From Aquimonas sp964586455 (GTDB lineage: Bacteria; Pseudomonadota; Gammaproteobacteria; Xanthomonadales; Xanthomonadaceae): DNA of 64,000 nt. Within the stretch, counting starts at the first letter, position 1. Every line of letters begins with the position of its first letter. Shown here in pieces: positions 1 through 9,222 of the stretch. A model generated the notes under the pieces. That model searched no databases and was not told where the DNA came from. It saw nothing but the letters and a program-made list of their open reading frames with translations. The stretch covers positions 62,001-126,000 of the forward strand of contig CAZPHV010000002.1 of NCBI GenBank assembly GCA_964586455.1. The letters are read 5' to 3'. The translations under genes and the position numbers were made by a program.

Positions 1-1308
1 TGGCCCGAAGGCCGCGAGGCGATGAAGGCCAAGCTCAGGGAGTGGGCCAAGTCGGACTTCCACTTCAACCTCGACTGGCTGCTGCGTTCGGTGAACACGG
101 TGCTGACGGGAGAGGCCAAGTTCCAGCACCTGCACGAAAAGAGCGCGGCCGAAGTGCAGGATGCGCTGGCGCGGGCTGCCAAGCACATAGACACCAGTCT
201 GAACCTGATCAGTGGCCGGCTGGGGCTGGACCACGACCGCGTGTTCTTCGGGCGCTTCGGCGTGCCTGTGATGGCGCGCTACTTGGACCAGAGGCTGCAG
301 GCCAAGCTCGGCCCGATGGGTGAGAAGGAGCGCGACAAGCTGCTCTTCTGGTTCGTGCAGGCGGCGATGTGGGGACGGTTCTCTGGGTCCACCGAGTCGT
401 TCATCGACCAGGACCTGGCAGCGATCGAGGGTGGTGGCGACCGCCTCGATCGACTTCTTGAACAGTTGCGCCTGTGGCACGGCGGCCTGCGCGCGGAGCC
501 GGGACACTTCACCGGCTGGAGCCTGGGCGCGCGGTTCTACCCCGTGCTCTATCTGCTGACGCGCATGGGCCAGGCGCGCGACTGGGGCACCGGGATCCCC
601 CTCAAGGCAAGCCTGCTTGGCAAGATGAGCCGTCTGGAAGTGCACCACATCTTCCCAAAGGCCCAGCTCTACAAACGCAAGCACCCGCGCCCGGAGGTGA
701 ACGCGCTCGCCAACTTCTGCTTCCTCACCAAGGACACGAACCTCAACATCACCGACCGACTGCCGGAGGAGTACTTCCTCGAGGTGGAGGCGGCTCATCC
801 TGGCGCGCTCGCGTCGCAGTGGATCCCGGAGGACCCCGCGCTCTGGAAGATGGAGCGGTTTCGCGAGTTCCTCGAAGCACGCAAGGTGCTGCTGTCTGCG
901 GAGCTCAACCGCCGCATGGAGGAGCTGCTGCACGGCGATACCCGCTGGCTTGCCGGTCCGGCGTCGGTCGTGCCGCCTACGATTTCTGTGGGTGTCGGCG
1001 TCACCAGCGAAGACGAAGAAGCGGAGATCGAGGCGCTGAACGACTGGGTTGAATCGCTGGGTCTGCCGCGCGGTGTTGTCTCCTACGACTTTTCCGATCC
1101 GCAGTCTGGTGAACAGCGGGCCGTCTTCGATCTGGCCTGGCCCAGCGGATTGCAGGAGGAGTTGAGCCAGCCAATCGCGGTGCTCCTCAATCAGGACGCG
1201 GTCGCGATCAGAATTGCTGGCGAGGCGGGATTCCGGTGCTTCTCGGAAGCGAAGGCGTTCAAGCGCTACGTCAAGGCTGAAGTACTTGGAGAGGCAAGCA
1301 GTGCCTGA
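1..1308 (+). CDS. DUF262/DUF1524 (GmrSD-like) HNH protein, 5' end outside window
   Basis: The reading frame is open to the left edge, so the N-terminus is missing; the first internal ATG is at 22. What remains resembles the C-terminal half of DUF262/GmrSD-type proteins. An HNH-like DUF1524 segment is visible around 'LEVHHIFPKAQLYK' (about 632-680), followed by 'NALANFCFLTKDTNLNI', and a helical tail. Family knowledge: such proteins are often modification-dependent or NTP-dependent restriction nucleases; the N-terminal ParB/DUF262 half is expected upstream of the window. Its last 8 bases overlap the hsdR start, so it is cotranscribed with a type I restriction gene. It could instead be an accessory protein of that operon. 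Confidence 0.75.
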   Translation, partial: WPEGREAMKAKLREWAKSDFHFNLDWLLRSVNTVLTGEAKFQHLHEKSAAEVQDALARAAKHIDTSLNLISGRLGLDHDRVFFGRFGVPVMARYLDQRLQAKLGPMGEKERDKLLFWFVQAAMWGRFSGSTESFIDQDLAAIEGGGDRLDRLLEQLRLWHGGLRAEPGHFTGWSLGARFYPVLYLLTRMGQARDWGTGIPLKASLLGKMSRLEVHHIFPKAQLYKRKHPRPEVNALANFCFLTKDTNLNITDRLPEEYFLEVEAAHPGALASQWIPEDPALWKMERFREFLEARKVLLSAELNRRMEELLHGDTRWLAGPASVVPPTISVGVGVTSEDEEAEIEALNDWVESLGLPRGVVSYDFSDPQSGEQRAVFDLAWPSGLQEELSQPIAVLLNQDAVAIRIAGEAGFRCFSEAKAFKRYVKAEVLGEASSA

Positions 1309-4300
1309 ACAGCCCCGCTCTGAGCGCAGAACCCAGAACCGCGTCATCGCACGCTTCACCGCGCTGAGGTCATCGGGCGGCTTGGCCTATGCCTACCTCG
1401 GTGACCGCAGCAAGCGCGAGGGCAACCGCGGCATCGAGGTCGAGGCGCTGCGCGACAGCCTGCGCCAGCGCAGCTATGCCGAGGCCCAGATCGCGCAAGC
1501 CCTGCAGAAGCTGCTGGCGGCCGCCGATGCCACCGGCATCACGCCCTACCAGGCCAATCTGCGCACCTACCAGCTGCTGCGCTACGGCGTGCCGGTGCAG
1601 GTGGCCCCCGGCGCACCGCACGAGACGGTCCATCTGATCGATTGGGCGACGCCCGCCAACAACCACTTCGGCGTAGCCGAGGAAGTCACCTTGAAGGGCG
1701 GGCATGAGCGCCGTCCGGATCTGGTGGTCTTTCTCAACGGCATCGCCGTGGTGGTGATCGAGCTGAAGCGCAGCTCGGTGGACATCGCCAACGGAGTCCG
1801 CCAGCTCATCACCAACCAGGAAGCCATCTTCAACCAGGGCTTCTTCAGCACGGTGCAGCTACTGCTTGCCGGCAGCGACTCGCAGGGCCTGCGCTACGGC
1901 ACCACGGGCACGCCGGAGAAGTTCTTCGTTGAATGGAAGCAGGCGCCGGCAAAGGCCGAGCCTGTGAAGGAGGGCGCCCTGCTTGATGGGCCTCTGTTGG
2001 AGATGCTGGAGCCCAGCCGCCTGCTCGATCTGATCCGCAACTTCGTGATCTTCGATGCCGGCCAGAAGAAGGTGCCTCGGCTTCACCAGTACGAAGGCGT
2101 GAAAGCCGCGCAGGAGCGCATCAAGAAGCGCGAGGGCGGCGTGATCTGGCACACCCAGGGCAGCGGCAAGAGCATCCTGATGGTGCTGCTGGCCAAGTGG
2201 CTGCTGGAGCACGACCCGGAGGCGCGCATCCTGGTGGTGACCGATCGCGACGAGCTGGACAAGCAGATCGAAGGCGTCATGCGAAACGCCGGGGTGATCG
2301 GAACCCACGAGCCCTCGCCCCGCATCCAGTCACGCCGCGAGCTGGTGGAGAAGCTGGGCACGGCGTCGCCCCGCCTGATGTGCGCGCTGATCCACAAGAT
2401 CGATGTGTCCGACCTGAAGGGCGACCCGCCCAAGCTCGCGGGGCGCTTCTTCGTCTTCGTGGACGAGTGTCACCGCACCCAGGGCGGCGACATGAACAAA
2501 CAGATGAAGCGCTGGCTGGCGAGCGCCATCTTCATCGGCTTCACCGGCACGCCCCTGCTGCGGCGTGACAGGCAGACCACGGCCGAGGTGTTCGGCACCT
2601 TCATCCACACCTACAAGTTCAATCAAGCGGTGGAGGACAGGGTGGTGCTCGACCTGAAGTACGAGGCCCGCGATGTGCCGCAGAGGCTCACCTCGCGCCA
2701 GGCCATCGACGACTGGTTCGAGGCGAAGACCAAGGGGCTGAACAACTTTCAGAAGTCGGTGCTGCGCCGCAGCTGGGCGACGATGGAGCAGCTGATGAGC
2801 GCCAGCGAGCGCAAGCAGCGCATCATCGCGGACATCATCCACGACTTCGGCGTCAAGCCGCGCCTCAGCAACGATCGCGGCACCGCGATCCTGGTGGCCT
2901 CGTCGATCTACGACGCCTGCCACTACTACCGCCTGTTCCAGAACACCAGCTTCGGCCCCTACGTCGGCCTGATCACGTCCTACGAGCCGAACCACAACGC
3001 GATCTCGCAAGAGCCCAAGGATAGCGACGAGCGCTACAAGTTCGACACCTACACCAAGCACGTCTTGGGCAAAGGCCAGACGACCACGCAGTACGAGACG
3101 GAGATGAAGCGGCGCTTCATCGAGGAGCCCGCCAACCTCAAGCTGCTGATCGTCGTGAGCAAGCTGCTGACCGGCTTCGACGCGCCGAGCTGCACCTACA
3201 TCTACCTCGACAATGAGCTGCGGGACCACAACCTGTTCCAGGCCATCTGCCGCACCAATCGCCTGGACGGCGAGGACAAGGACTACGGCCACATCGTCGA
3301 TTACAAGGAGCTGTTCGGGAAGGTGCAGGACGCGATCGCCGTGTACACCTCCGAGGAGCTCGACATCGAGGCCTGCGGCGAGGGGTCGAACGTCGAGATC
3401 AAGGATTGGCTGAAGGAGGGAAGGGTCAAGCTGGACGCGGCCCGTGAGGCGATTGGCTACCTCTGCGATCAAGTGCTTCCGCCTCGGAGCATCGAGCAGT
3501 TCATCCACTACTTCTGTGGCTCTGCCGCGGACCCCTCGGCGCTGGAGACGACCGAGCCGCTGCGCATCGAGTTCTACAAGGCGGTGGCGGCCTACGTGCG
3601 TGCGTATTCGGGTCTGGCTGGGCATCTGGAGGAAGCCGGCTACAGCGCGGCGCAGGTGGACCTCCTCAACAGGGAGACGGCCTTCTATGCCGAGGTGCGC
3701 GCCGCCATCAAGAACCACTCAGGCGAGGAGCTGGACATCAAGCCCTTCGAGGCGGACATGCGCCACCTCATCAACACCTACATCCAGGCGGACCCCTCAT
3801 CCCTGCTGGGGGACCTGAGCGCGCTCTCGCTGACCGACCTGATCATCAAGACCGGCATCCACGATGCCATCGCCAAGAAGCTCAACGAGAAGGGGCGCCT
3901 GTCGAAGGACGCGGTGGCCGAGGCGATCATCAACAACGTCCGCAAGGCGATCGTCAACGAGCGCCTCGCCGACCCGCGCTTCTACGAGCAGATGTCCAAG
4001 TTGCTGGAGGACTTGATCCAGCAGAAGCGCGACGACACGGAGTCGTACGAACAGTTCCTCAAGAACGCGCAGGCGCTGGTGGAGAAGCTGGCCAAGGCCG
4101 AGCCGGACGAGGCGCTGCCCGCTCCACTACGAGGCAACCGCCCCGCCGCCGTGCTCTACAACAACCTGCCCGAAATCCTGGCGGCCATCCCTGTTCGCGA
4201 GAAGTGGGCGGCCACCGAGGCGCCGGCCTACGGGGACGAGTGCCTCGCAATTTCCTTGAAGCTGGATGAAGCCATACGCGACAAGGCGCCAGCCGACTGG

Positions 4301-4417
4301 AAGGGCGATCCAGCTCGCGAGGCCATGGTGCTGAACGCGATCTACCCGATCATGAAGAAGGACAAGGCGGCGACCCAGGCCATCTTCGAGATCATCAAGC
4401 AGCAGCCGGACTACTGA
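1301..4417 (+). CDS. hsdR: Type I restriction enzyme R subunit (HsdR)
   Basis: The motor/nuclease subunit of a type I restriction-modification complex, which translocates DNA and cleaves it. From the chosen start it has 1038 residues. The PD-(D/E)XK nuclease site reads D140, E154 and K156 ('VVVIELKR'). Walker A 'HTQGSGKS' is at 284-291, the DEAD-like box D388-E-C-H, motif III 'FIGFTGTPL', motif V 'LLTGFDAP' and motif VI 'QAICRTNR' follow, then a long helical C-terminus. I chose the GTG at 1301, with GGAG upstream, over the longer frame from 1214, which would run through the end of the previous gene. The hsdM and hsdS genes are not in the window and are expected to the left. Confidence 0.95.
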   Translation: MPEQPRSERRTQNRVIARFTALRSSGGLAYAYLGDRSKREGNRGIEVEALRDSLRQRSYAEAQIAQALQKLLAAADATGITPYQANLRTYQLLRYGVPVQVAPGAPHETVHLIDWATPANNHFGVAEEVTLKGGHERRPDLVVFLNGIAVVVIELKRSSVDIANGVRQLITNQEAIFNQGFFSTVQLLLAGSDSQGLRYGTTGTPEKFFVEWKQAPAKAEPVKEGALLDGPLLEMLEPSRLLDLIRNFVIFDAGQKKVPRLHQYEGVKAAQERIKKREGGVIWHTQGSGKSILMVLLAKWLLEHDPEARILVVTDRDELDKQIEGVMRNAGVIGTHEPSPRIQSRRELVEKLGTASPRLMCALIHKIDVSDLKGDPPKLAGRFFVFVDECHRTQGGDMNKQMKRWLASAIFIGFTGTPLLRRDRQTTAEVFGTFIHTYKFNQAVEDRVVLDLKYEARDVPQRLTSRQAIDDWFEAKTKGLNNFQKSVLRRSWATMEQLMSASERKQRIIADIIHDFGVKPRLSNDRGTAILVASSIYDACHYYRLFQNTSFGPYVGLITSYEPNHNAISQEPKDSDERYKFDTYTKHVLGKGQTTTQYETEMKRRFIEEPANLKLLIVVSKLLTGFDAPSCTYIYLDNELRDHNLFQAICRTNRLDGEDKDYGHIVDYKELFGKVQDAIAVYTSEELDIEACGEGSNVEIKDWLKEGRVKLDAAREAIGYLCDQVLPPRSIEQFIHYFCGSAADPSALETTEPLRIEFYKAVAAYVRAYSGLAGHLEEAGYSAAQVDLLNRETAFYAEVRAAIKNHSGEELDIKPFEADMRHLINTYIQADPSSLLGDLSALSLTDLIIKTGIHDAIAKKLNEKGRLSKDAVAEAIINNVRKAIVNERLADPRFYEQMSKLLEDLIQQKRDDTESYEQFLKNAQALVEKLAKAEPDEALPAPLRGNRPAAVLYNNLPEILAAIPVREKWAATEAPAYGDECLAISLKLDEAIRDKAPADWKGDPAREAMVLNAIYPIMKKDKAATQAIFEIIKQQPDY

Positions 4418-5118
4418 TGACCGAAGTTATTCAACTGGGCGAGGTCAGCATTGAGTTGACCCGCAGGGCGGTGAAGCACGCCCACCTCGCCGTGCATCCG
4501 CCTGCCGGGCGCGTGACTCTGGTCGCCCCGTCACGGATGCGTCTGGAAGTGGCGCGTGCCTATGCCATCTCCAAGCTTGGCTGGATCCGACAGCAGCAGA
4601 GCGCCCTGAAGGGGCAAGCCAGAGAAGCACCGCGCCGGTTCGTGACCCGCGAAAGCCACCAGCTATGGGGGCGCCGCCACCTGCTCAGCGTCGTGGAGCG
4701 GGACGAAAAGCCCAGCGTGGTCGTGGACCATCGCCGCATCAAGCTGACAGTGCGACCGGGCAGCGACCTCGCCAAGCGCGCCGAGGTCATGCATGCCTGG
4801 CACAAGGCCCTGCTGCACGCCGAGGTACCGCCGCTGATCGCGCAATGGGAGCGCAAGCTCGGCGTGCGTGTCTCGGCTTACTACCTGCAGCGCATGAAGA
4901 CCAAGTGGGGCAGCTGCAACCCCAAGTCAGGGAACATCCGGCTCAACACCGAGCTGGTGAAGAAACCCAAGGACCTCGTGGAATACGTGATCGTCCACGA
5001 GATGATCCACCTGCTAGTGCCCAACCACGACGAGCGCTTCGTGGCACTGCTTGATCGCCACTACCCGACTTGGCGGGAAGCGCGCGACGAGCTGAACGCC
5101 CTGCCGCTGGGGGCGTGA
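4417..5118 (+). CDS. YgjP-like zinc metallopeptidase (DUF45/M48-type)
   Basis: A 233-residue protein of the YgjP/DUF45 metallopeptidase family. The zinc site is H194-E-M-I-H198, followed by 'PNHDERF', and is preceded by the family motif 'MKTKWGSCNPKSGNIRLN', typical of these WLM/SprT-like proteases. The ATG overlaps the hsdR stop by one base (TGATG), so it is translationally coupled to hsdR. Genes of this family commonly follow hsdR in type I restriction operons. A role in turnover of the restriction complex is a guess; no substrate can be read from the sequence. Confidence 0.88.
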   Translation: MTEVIQLGEVSIELTRRAVKHAHLAVHPPAGRVTLVAPSRMRLEVARAYAISKLGWIRQQQSALKGQAREAPRRFVTRESHQLWGRRHLLSVVERDEKPSVVVDHRRIKLTVRPGSDLAKRAEVMHAWHKALLHAEVPPLIAQWERKLGVRVSAYYLQRMKTKWGSCNPKSGNIRLNTELVKKPKDLVEYVIVHEMIHLLVPNHDERFVALLDRHYPTWREARDELNALPLGA

Positions 5119-5229
5119 GGGCTCGGAATTTGGGATGCTGGGCTGCAGGGGGGGCGATGGCTTTAAATAGCTTCGCGAATCCGGAGTGTCTACCCATCTT
5201 TTCCAAGCCACCGCCCCCTGTAGTGCCTA

Positions 5230-6498
5230 CTAGCCATTGTCTGCCAACAGCTCTCTCGCCTCCTCATCCAGACCCAGTGGATCCAGGCACATGGATGAGA
5301 TGCTGGCCTCAACCGCTCGCGTTACCCAGTTGGTGTGGGTACGCGTCGCCAACGATAGCTGCAGGCTTTCGAAAAGATCGTCGATTTCTTTCCTACATTG
5401 AGCATCGAAAGGCATTGGAAACGCCTCATACCCTGTGTGCAAGCGAGCAAGACGCTCCTGCGAATCGCGCAAGCTTCTAATCCGCCGGAGCCAGTTTTCG
5501 AGGTGGTCGCTATCAACTGGAGCGATCAAACCGTCGCGAACCAGTTGCTCTTGTCGGACGCTAGCCTCACCAACGAGTTTCGCAAGAACTTCATCGGTGG
5601 TCGCCGCCTTGAACGCTTCCCAATAGGCTTCGGACTCCGGACCAGCTACCGCGGCCCAAGCATCGGCAGGGCACCAACGGCCCAGCGAAGTATCGACGGT
5701 GAAGTTGCGGATGAACTCGCCCGGCAAGCTGCGCTTCGGCAGGTCATCAAGCTTAAGCACGTGCCGCGTGAGCGTCTTCGATAGCTCAAAGCCCTCAGCC
5801 TTCAAGTCTTCGGGGAGCTGTGCCCACTTGTCTTCATTGACGAGCCTGTAGCGTATGCCCACCAACTGGCGAAGATTGCCGTCCCATTTGTGCAGAAACA
5901 CACCCGAACTCAACAATGCGAACTTGAAGAGATCACGATCTCTGGCCAGCACGGCATCATCTACCTTCTCCGCCCCCAGATCATCCCAGAGCGCACTGAA
6001 AGTCTGCTCGAACGAACGGAGTTGCTTTACCTGGCGAGTCAGGGCCCCCAACTCGACATTCCTCCCATCCATGAACCCGGGCAATGTCAGATTGGCCGAA
6101 CCAAGCAGCAAGACACCATCAACCACCTCCTCATCCACGCGCTGGAGCACAGCAAAGCCCTTTGCATGCACAAGTCCGCTTGGCGCAGCGAGAAATCGCA
6201 CGTCAAAGTCAATTTCTTGCTTGGTGCATGACTGCCTCAAGGCTCCCAGCTCTCGATTAAGCTTGCGTGGCCCGTATCGATAAACTTCGCTGTAGTCAAA
6301 GGCCAAGTACACCTCCACCAGCCGGACGCGTTCGGATAAATCGCGGATGATGGACCTCACGGCCTTGAGATCGACATAGCAGGACAGGATCCATAACTCA
6401 TGACGCCGCTGCTGGCGTTTATCGAGATCTTCGACCTCGGTCAGAAGCCAATCTCTGGGCGCCGTTCCATGCTGCTTGCTCAGGGGCAAAATCTTCAT
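5230..6498 (-). CDS. Phospholipase D-like nuclease domain protein
   Basis: A 422-residue protein with a single clear PLD catalytic motif: H111-A-K113 followed after about 20 residues by 'GSANLTLPGF' (S134, N136). Family knowledge: PLD proteins with one HxK motif usually act as dimers, often as nucleases. The C-terminal 250 residues are unrecognised. The ATG at 6498 has GGGAG upstream; the frame could begin at a TTG at 6516. It is the last gene of the leftward arm, 44 bases after the small 87-aa gene. Converging with the hsdR operon, it ends 111 bases from the YgjP-like gene. Function is inferred only as a likely nuclease effector. Confidence 0.75.
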   Translation of the reverse strand: MKILPLSKQHGTAPRDWLLTEVEDLDKRQQRRHELWILSCYVDLKAVRSIIRDLSERVRLVEVYLAFDYSEVYRYGPRKLNRELGALRQSCTKQEIDFDVRFLAAPSGLVHAKGFAVLQRVDEEVVDGVLLLGSANLTLPGFMDGRNVELGALTRQVKQLRSFEQTFSALWDDLGAEKVDDAVLARDRDLFKFALLSSGVFLHKWDGNLRQLVGIRYRLVNEDKWAQLPEDLKAEGFELSKTLTRHVLKLDDLPKRSLPGEFIRNFTVDTSLGRWCPADAWAAVAGPESEAYWEAFKAATTDEVLAKLVGEASVRQEQLVRDGLIAPVDSDHLENWLRRIRSLRDSQERLARLHTGYEAFPMPFDAQCRKEIDDLFESLQLSLATRTHTNWVTRAVEASISSMCLDPLGLDEEARELLADNG

Positions 6499-6542
6499 TT
6501 CAGTTCGCTCTCCCAATTGTTTAAGTCAAAGCACCCTGGTCC

Positions 6543-6806
6543 TCATGCAAGCAGCGAGCCCAAGGGCACATTCCACACCATGGCTGCCATCTGTTCCGCC
6601 GCAAGACTTCGAATAGGGCCCTGCAGGCGCACCGGTACGGCACTGACCTCGCCCCACCGCTGGCAGCCCCAAGAAACAGCGCGCCAAGCCTCCGGGCCGA
6701 GACGTTCCAGCGTAGCGCGCGGGTTCTCACTAAGGTTGCAGTCGTCACCTTCGCTGGCGATGGTCTTGACCTCAGTGTGGCGGCGCTCGCCGTTCCGTAT
6801 CGACAT
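6543..6806 (-). CDS. Small unrecognised protein (87 aa), coupled to the DUF2779 gene
   Basis: The start ATG (6806-6804) overlaps the stop of the preceding gene as TGATG, the same 1-nt arrangement used elsewhere in this operon. It encodes 87 residues beginning 'MSIRNGERRHTEVKTI', with two cysteines and several tryptophans near the C-terminus. There is no signal peptide or membrane segment. I do not recognise the family. The overlap and its place between two nuclease genes argue that it is a real component, perhaps a specificity or inhibitor subunit; that is inference. A longer frame upstream in the same phase is only an antisense-style shadow of the DUF2779 gene. Confidence 0.65.
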   Translation of the reverse strand: MSIRNGERRHTEVKTIASEGDDCNLSENPRATLERLGPEAWRAVSWGCQRWGEVSAVPVRLQGPIRSLAAEQMAAMVWNVPLGSLLA

Positions 6807-8275
6807 CAGGGCACCATCGCAACCAGCCCAGCGGTGTCCATCAGGCAATACTTCTCCAGCGAGCTCCGTAGCACGGCGCCTTCCTGCGACGAGAGCCCCC
6901 CGTCGAGCAGTTGCAGGTAGGTCACCTGGGCATCCAACCCATTCGCGACCTCCAACCCCTCGTGAGCCAGTCCGGGGGCAACAGCAGGCAGCACCGCCTT
7001 CAACGACCAAGACCCCCGCTGCTCCGGGTGGTAGTAGTGCTCCCGGTAGAGCGGCAGCAAGTCCACGAGCCGATCCACCATCCCCAGCAATCGCTTGCGT
7101 AGCTTCGGCTGCGCATCCGCCATCTGTCGCAGGATCTGCGCCTCGAAGGCTCGGTTCCAGACGAGGATGGGGCCGGTATCGCCGATGCACTCCACAAGGC
7201 GCTTGGCGACGCGCGCTTCGGGGTGGCTGTCCTCGGTGTCGAGGTAGCCATGGTGCCGGGGCTTGGCGCGGGCGCTGGTCTGCACATGGCAGGAGAACTG
7301 GAAGGCGATCTGCTGGAAGGGGCGCGTGCCCAGCCAGCGTGGTACCGGGAAGCTGATGGCCTCGAAGTCGAGGAAGTAGCGCGGCCAGGGCACGGCCTTG
7401 ATGGCCTTGCGCAGCGCCGGGTCTACGAAGGGTTTGCCCGTGCGGGTCGCTTCGGCAATGCGGTGGTGGCGCGGGTTGTCGAAGCGATCCTCCGGCACCT
7501 CCCTGAGGTCACGATAGCCATCGGCCAGCAGCGCCTCGACGAACTTGCCGCCATTGGGCAGCAGCGTGACAGGGAACTCGGGCTGCGGCGGTTCCATCGA
7601 CTGGCAGTGGCCAATGAAGGGGCAGTCGTAGGGGCTGCTGCACTGGGCGCCGGTCGTGATTTCCGGCATCGGGCCTTGCACGACCTTCTTGAGCTGACGC
7701 ACCAGCGCCGGGATGTCCGGCTGCAGGGCATCCACCTCATCGGTGATGTCGGTCAGCGCGAGCAAGCCTTCATAGTCGCCCTCGCGCTGGTACACGAAGT
7801 CCTTGTTCAAGTGACCAATCTGCACGCGCTTGACGGGTCGACCGGCACCGCGCAGCACCCAGGTTTGGATGGCAGCGTCCCAGACGTGTTCTGCCTTGGC
7901 GCCCGTCGTCGACTTCACCTCGATCAGAGTGTCGCAGCGAGGCTCGCGGCGCAGCACATCGACCCGTACACGCACGCGTTCGTGCTCGAACGCGGCCTCG
8001 AAGATCTGCGGCGCCCGCGCCCGCGGGCGCGCCAGCAGGCGCTGGGTCTCGGCCTGCGCCTCGCGGGACTGCGCGTAGTCCGCCTCGACCAGATGCCCGC
8101 CGCCGAGCAGCGCCTGCGCCAACTCGCCAAAGGCCGTGCCCTGCGCCAGCCGAAGCTGGGAGGCCTCGCCCCACTCCGCAAGCTCGCGCTGGTGTACGTC
8201 CAGCCAGAGCCGCTTGTGGCACTGGCGGCCGTTCTGGATGCGGGTTTTGGAGAGGTGGAGTTGGTTGCGCTTCAT
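6806..8275 (-). CDS. DUF2779 protein: Cas4-like Fe-S nuclease fused to DEDD-type exonuclease
   Basis: A 489-residue protein. The N-terminal half looks like a Cas4/RecB-type nuclease: C19 near the start, D106, E119-V-K121, and a late cysteine cluster C212-x5-C218-x5-C224 that together with C19 could hold a 4Fe-4S cluster. The C-terminal half is DUF2779, with an RNase T-like exonuclease pattern: D303-F-E305, 'VWNRAFE' (about 372-378) and Y476...D480. So two nuclease modules appear to be joined in one chain. Start (ATG) and stop both overlap the neighbouring genes. The reaction and substrate are inferred from motifs only. Confidence 0.8.
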   Translation of the reverse strand: MKRNQLHLSKTRIQNGRQCHKRLWLDVHQRELAEWGEASQLRLAQGTAFGELAQALLGGGHLVEADYAQSREAQAETQRLLARPRARAPQIFEAAFEHERVRVRVDVLRREPRCDTLIEVKSTTGAKAEHVWDAAIQTWVLRGAGRPVKRVQIGHLNKDFVYQREGDYEGLLALTDITDEVDALQPDIPALVRQLKKVVQGPMPEITTGAQCSSPYDCPFIGHCQSMEPPQPEFPVTLLPNGGKFVEALLADGYRDLREVPEDRFDNPRHHRIAEATRTGKPFVDPALRKAIKAVPWPRYFLDFEAISFPVPRWLGTRPFQQIAFQFSCHVQTSARAKPRHHGYLDTEDSHPEARVAKRLVECIGDTGPILVWNRAFEAQILRQMADAQPKLRKRLLGMVDRLVDLLPLYREHYYHPEQRGSWSLKAVLPAVAPGLAHEGLEVANGLDAQVTYLQLLDGGLSSQEGAVLRSSLEKYCLMDTAGLVAMVP

Positions 8276-9222
8276 TACGTCCCGCGACGCTTCTTGGGCA
8301 GCAAGTACTTGGAGTTGAGCATTCGCCGAACAAACAGGAGTTGGTCCGGTTTCGACGTGTCTGCATGGAGGACTTGCAAGACCTCTGCCCAGCCGAGTGT
8401 CTGAACCTTGGCGCCGTCAAGCCCCGCGGGGTCGAGACTTCGCCCGCTCTCCGGCGTGAGGAATACGAAGTGGGCCTGGTAGCCGAGCAGCTTCTCCAGA
8501 ACGTGTTGCTGCAACTCGGTCTGCGAGCGAGAGTACTTCGCAGCGGCCACGTCATCGTCATGGCTCGCACTGTACTTGGCCTCCCCCGAGGCGACCTTGA
8601 TCTCCACGCAGACAGCGCGCCCGTCGGGCAGGTGGATCACGATGTCGGCCTTGGCGTTGAAGGCCCACTTGAGACAGCAGATGCGCTCAGCAAAACGCAA
8701 GGCCTCGTCCCTTTCGGTGTACCAGCCGCTTTCAAGTGCGATTCGGGCCCATTCGCCAAACCGGCGCTGATCCCACTGGTTGGGCATCTGGATCTCGCGC
8801 AAAGAGGCACGGCGGGTCTCTCCAATGAAGAAGCGGTTGAACTCAGCGATGGTCAACGTCGCGCTCTTGAGGCCCGGCGGCGCATCGATCAGAGCAAGGA
8901 TCGCCCTCCGGAAGCCCTCTTCGCGCTTGGCCTTGGCCGAAGGGTCCTTGCCGTCAAACTGTTTGCCAAAGCCGTGCCAGAGATCGCGCGCATGGGCGTA
9001 CTCGAAGAACACTTCCGCGCGTTCGGGATGCTCGATCGGGCCGATGCCTTCGATCCGAGCAAGAAAGGCCTGCAGGCCCTCAGGCCGCAGCAGCTCCGCG
9101 TACAGGATCGCGGAGAAATTTCGTTCCTCGCGGCAATAGTCGGCGTAGGTCGGCGAGGCTTCCAAGCCCTCACTGCGTTCGAGCGGCAAGAGGCTGCGGA
9201 GGTTGGGGGCTGAGCTGGTCAC
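8275..9222 (-). CDS. PD-(D/E)XK nuclease-fold protein
   Basis: A 315-residue soluble protein. The C-terminal half carries a PD-(D/E)XK core: 'KADIVIHL' (D193), then 'VCVEIKV' (E207, K209), with 'YCREERN' (E33/E34) near the N-terminus resembling a start-of-domain glutamate. The N-terminal 150 residues are helical and unrecognised. The start is a GTG (9222-9220) overlapping the TGA of the WYL gene as GTGA; the stop overlaps the next start as TAATG. Tight coupling to a WYL regulator and a second nuclease suggests a defence role. It could also be a dead nuclease-fold recognition subunit. Confidence 0.72.
   Translation of the reverse strand: MTSSAPNLRSLLPLERSEGLEASPTYADYCREERNFSAILYAELLRPEGLQAFLARIEGIGPIEHPERAEVFFEYAHARDLWHGFGKQFDGKDPSAKAKREEGFRRAILALIDAPPGLKSATLTIAEFNRFFIGETRRASLREIQMPNQWDQRRFGEWARIALESGWYTERDEALRFAERICCLKWAFNAKADIVIHLPDGRAVCVEIKVASGEAKYSASHDDDVAAAKYSRSQTELQQHVLEKLLGYQAHFVFLTPESGRSLDPAGLDGAKVQTLGWAEVLQVLHADTSKPDQLLFVRRMLNSKYLLPKKRRGT

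Noticed and set aside
2330..3718. 462-codon minus frame inside hsdR
   Set aside because: Antisense shadow of a clear HsdR with all its motifs; no family resemblance.
7223..8404. 393-codon plus frame opposite the DUF2779 gene
   Set aside because: Antisense shadow; the minus-strand product has conserved Cys and acidic motifs and coupled ends.
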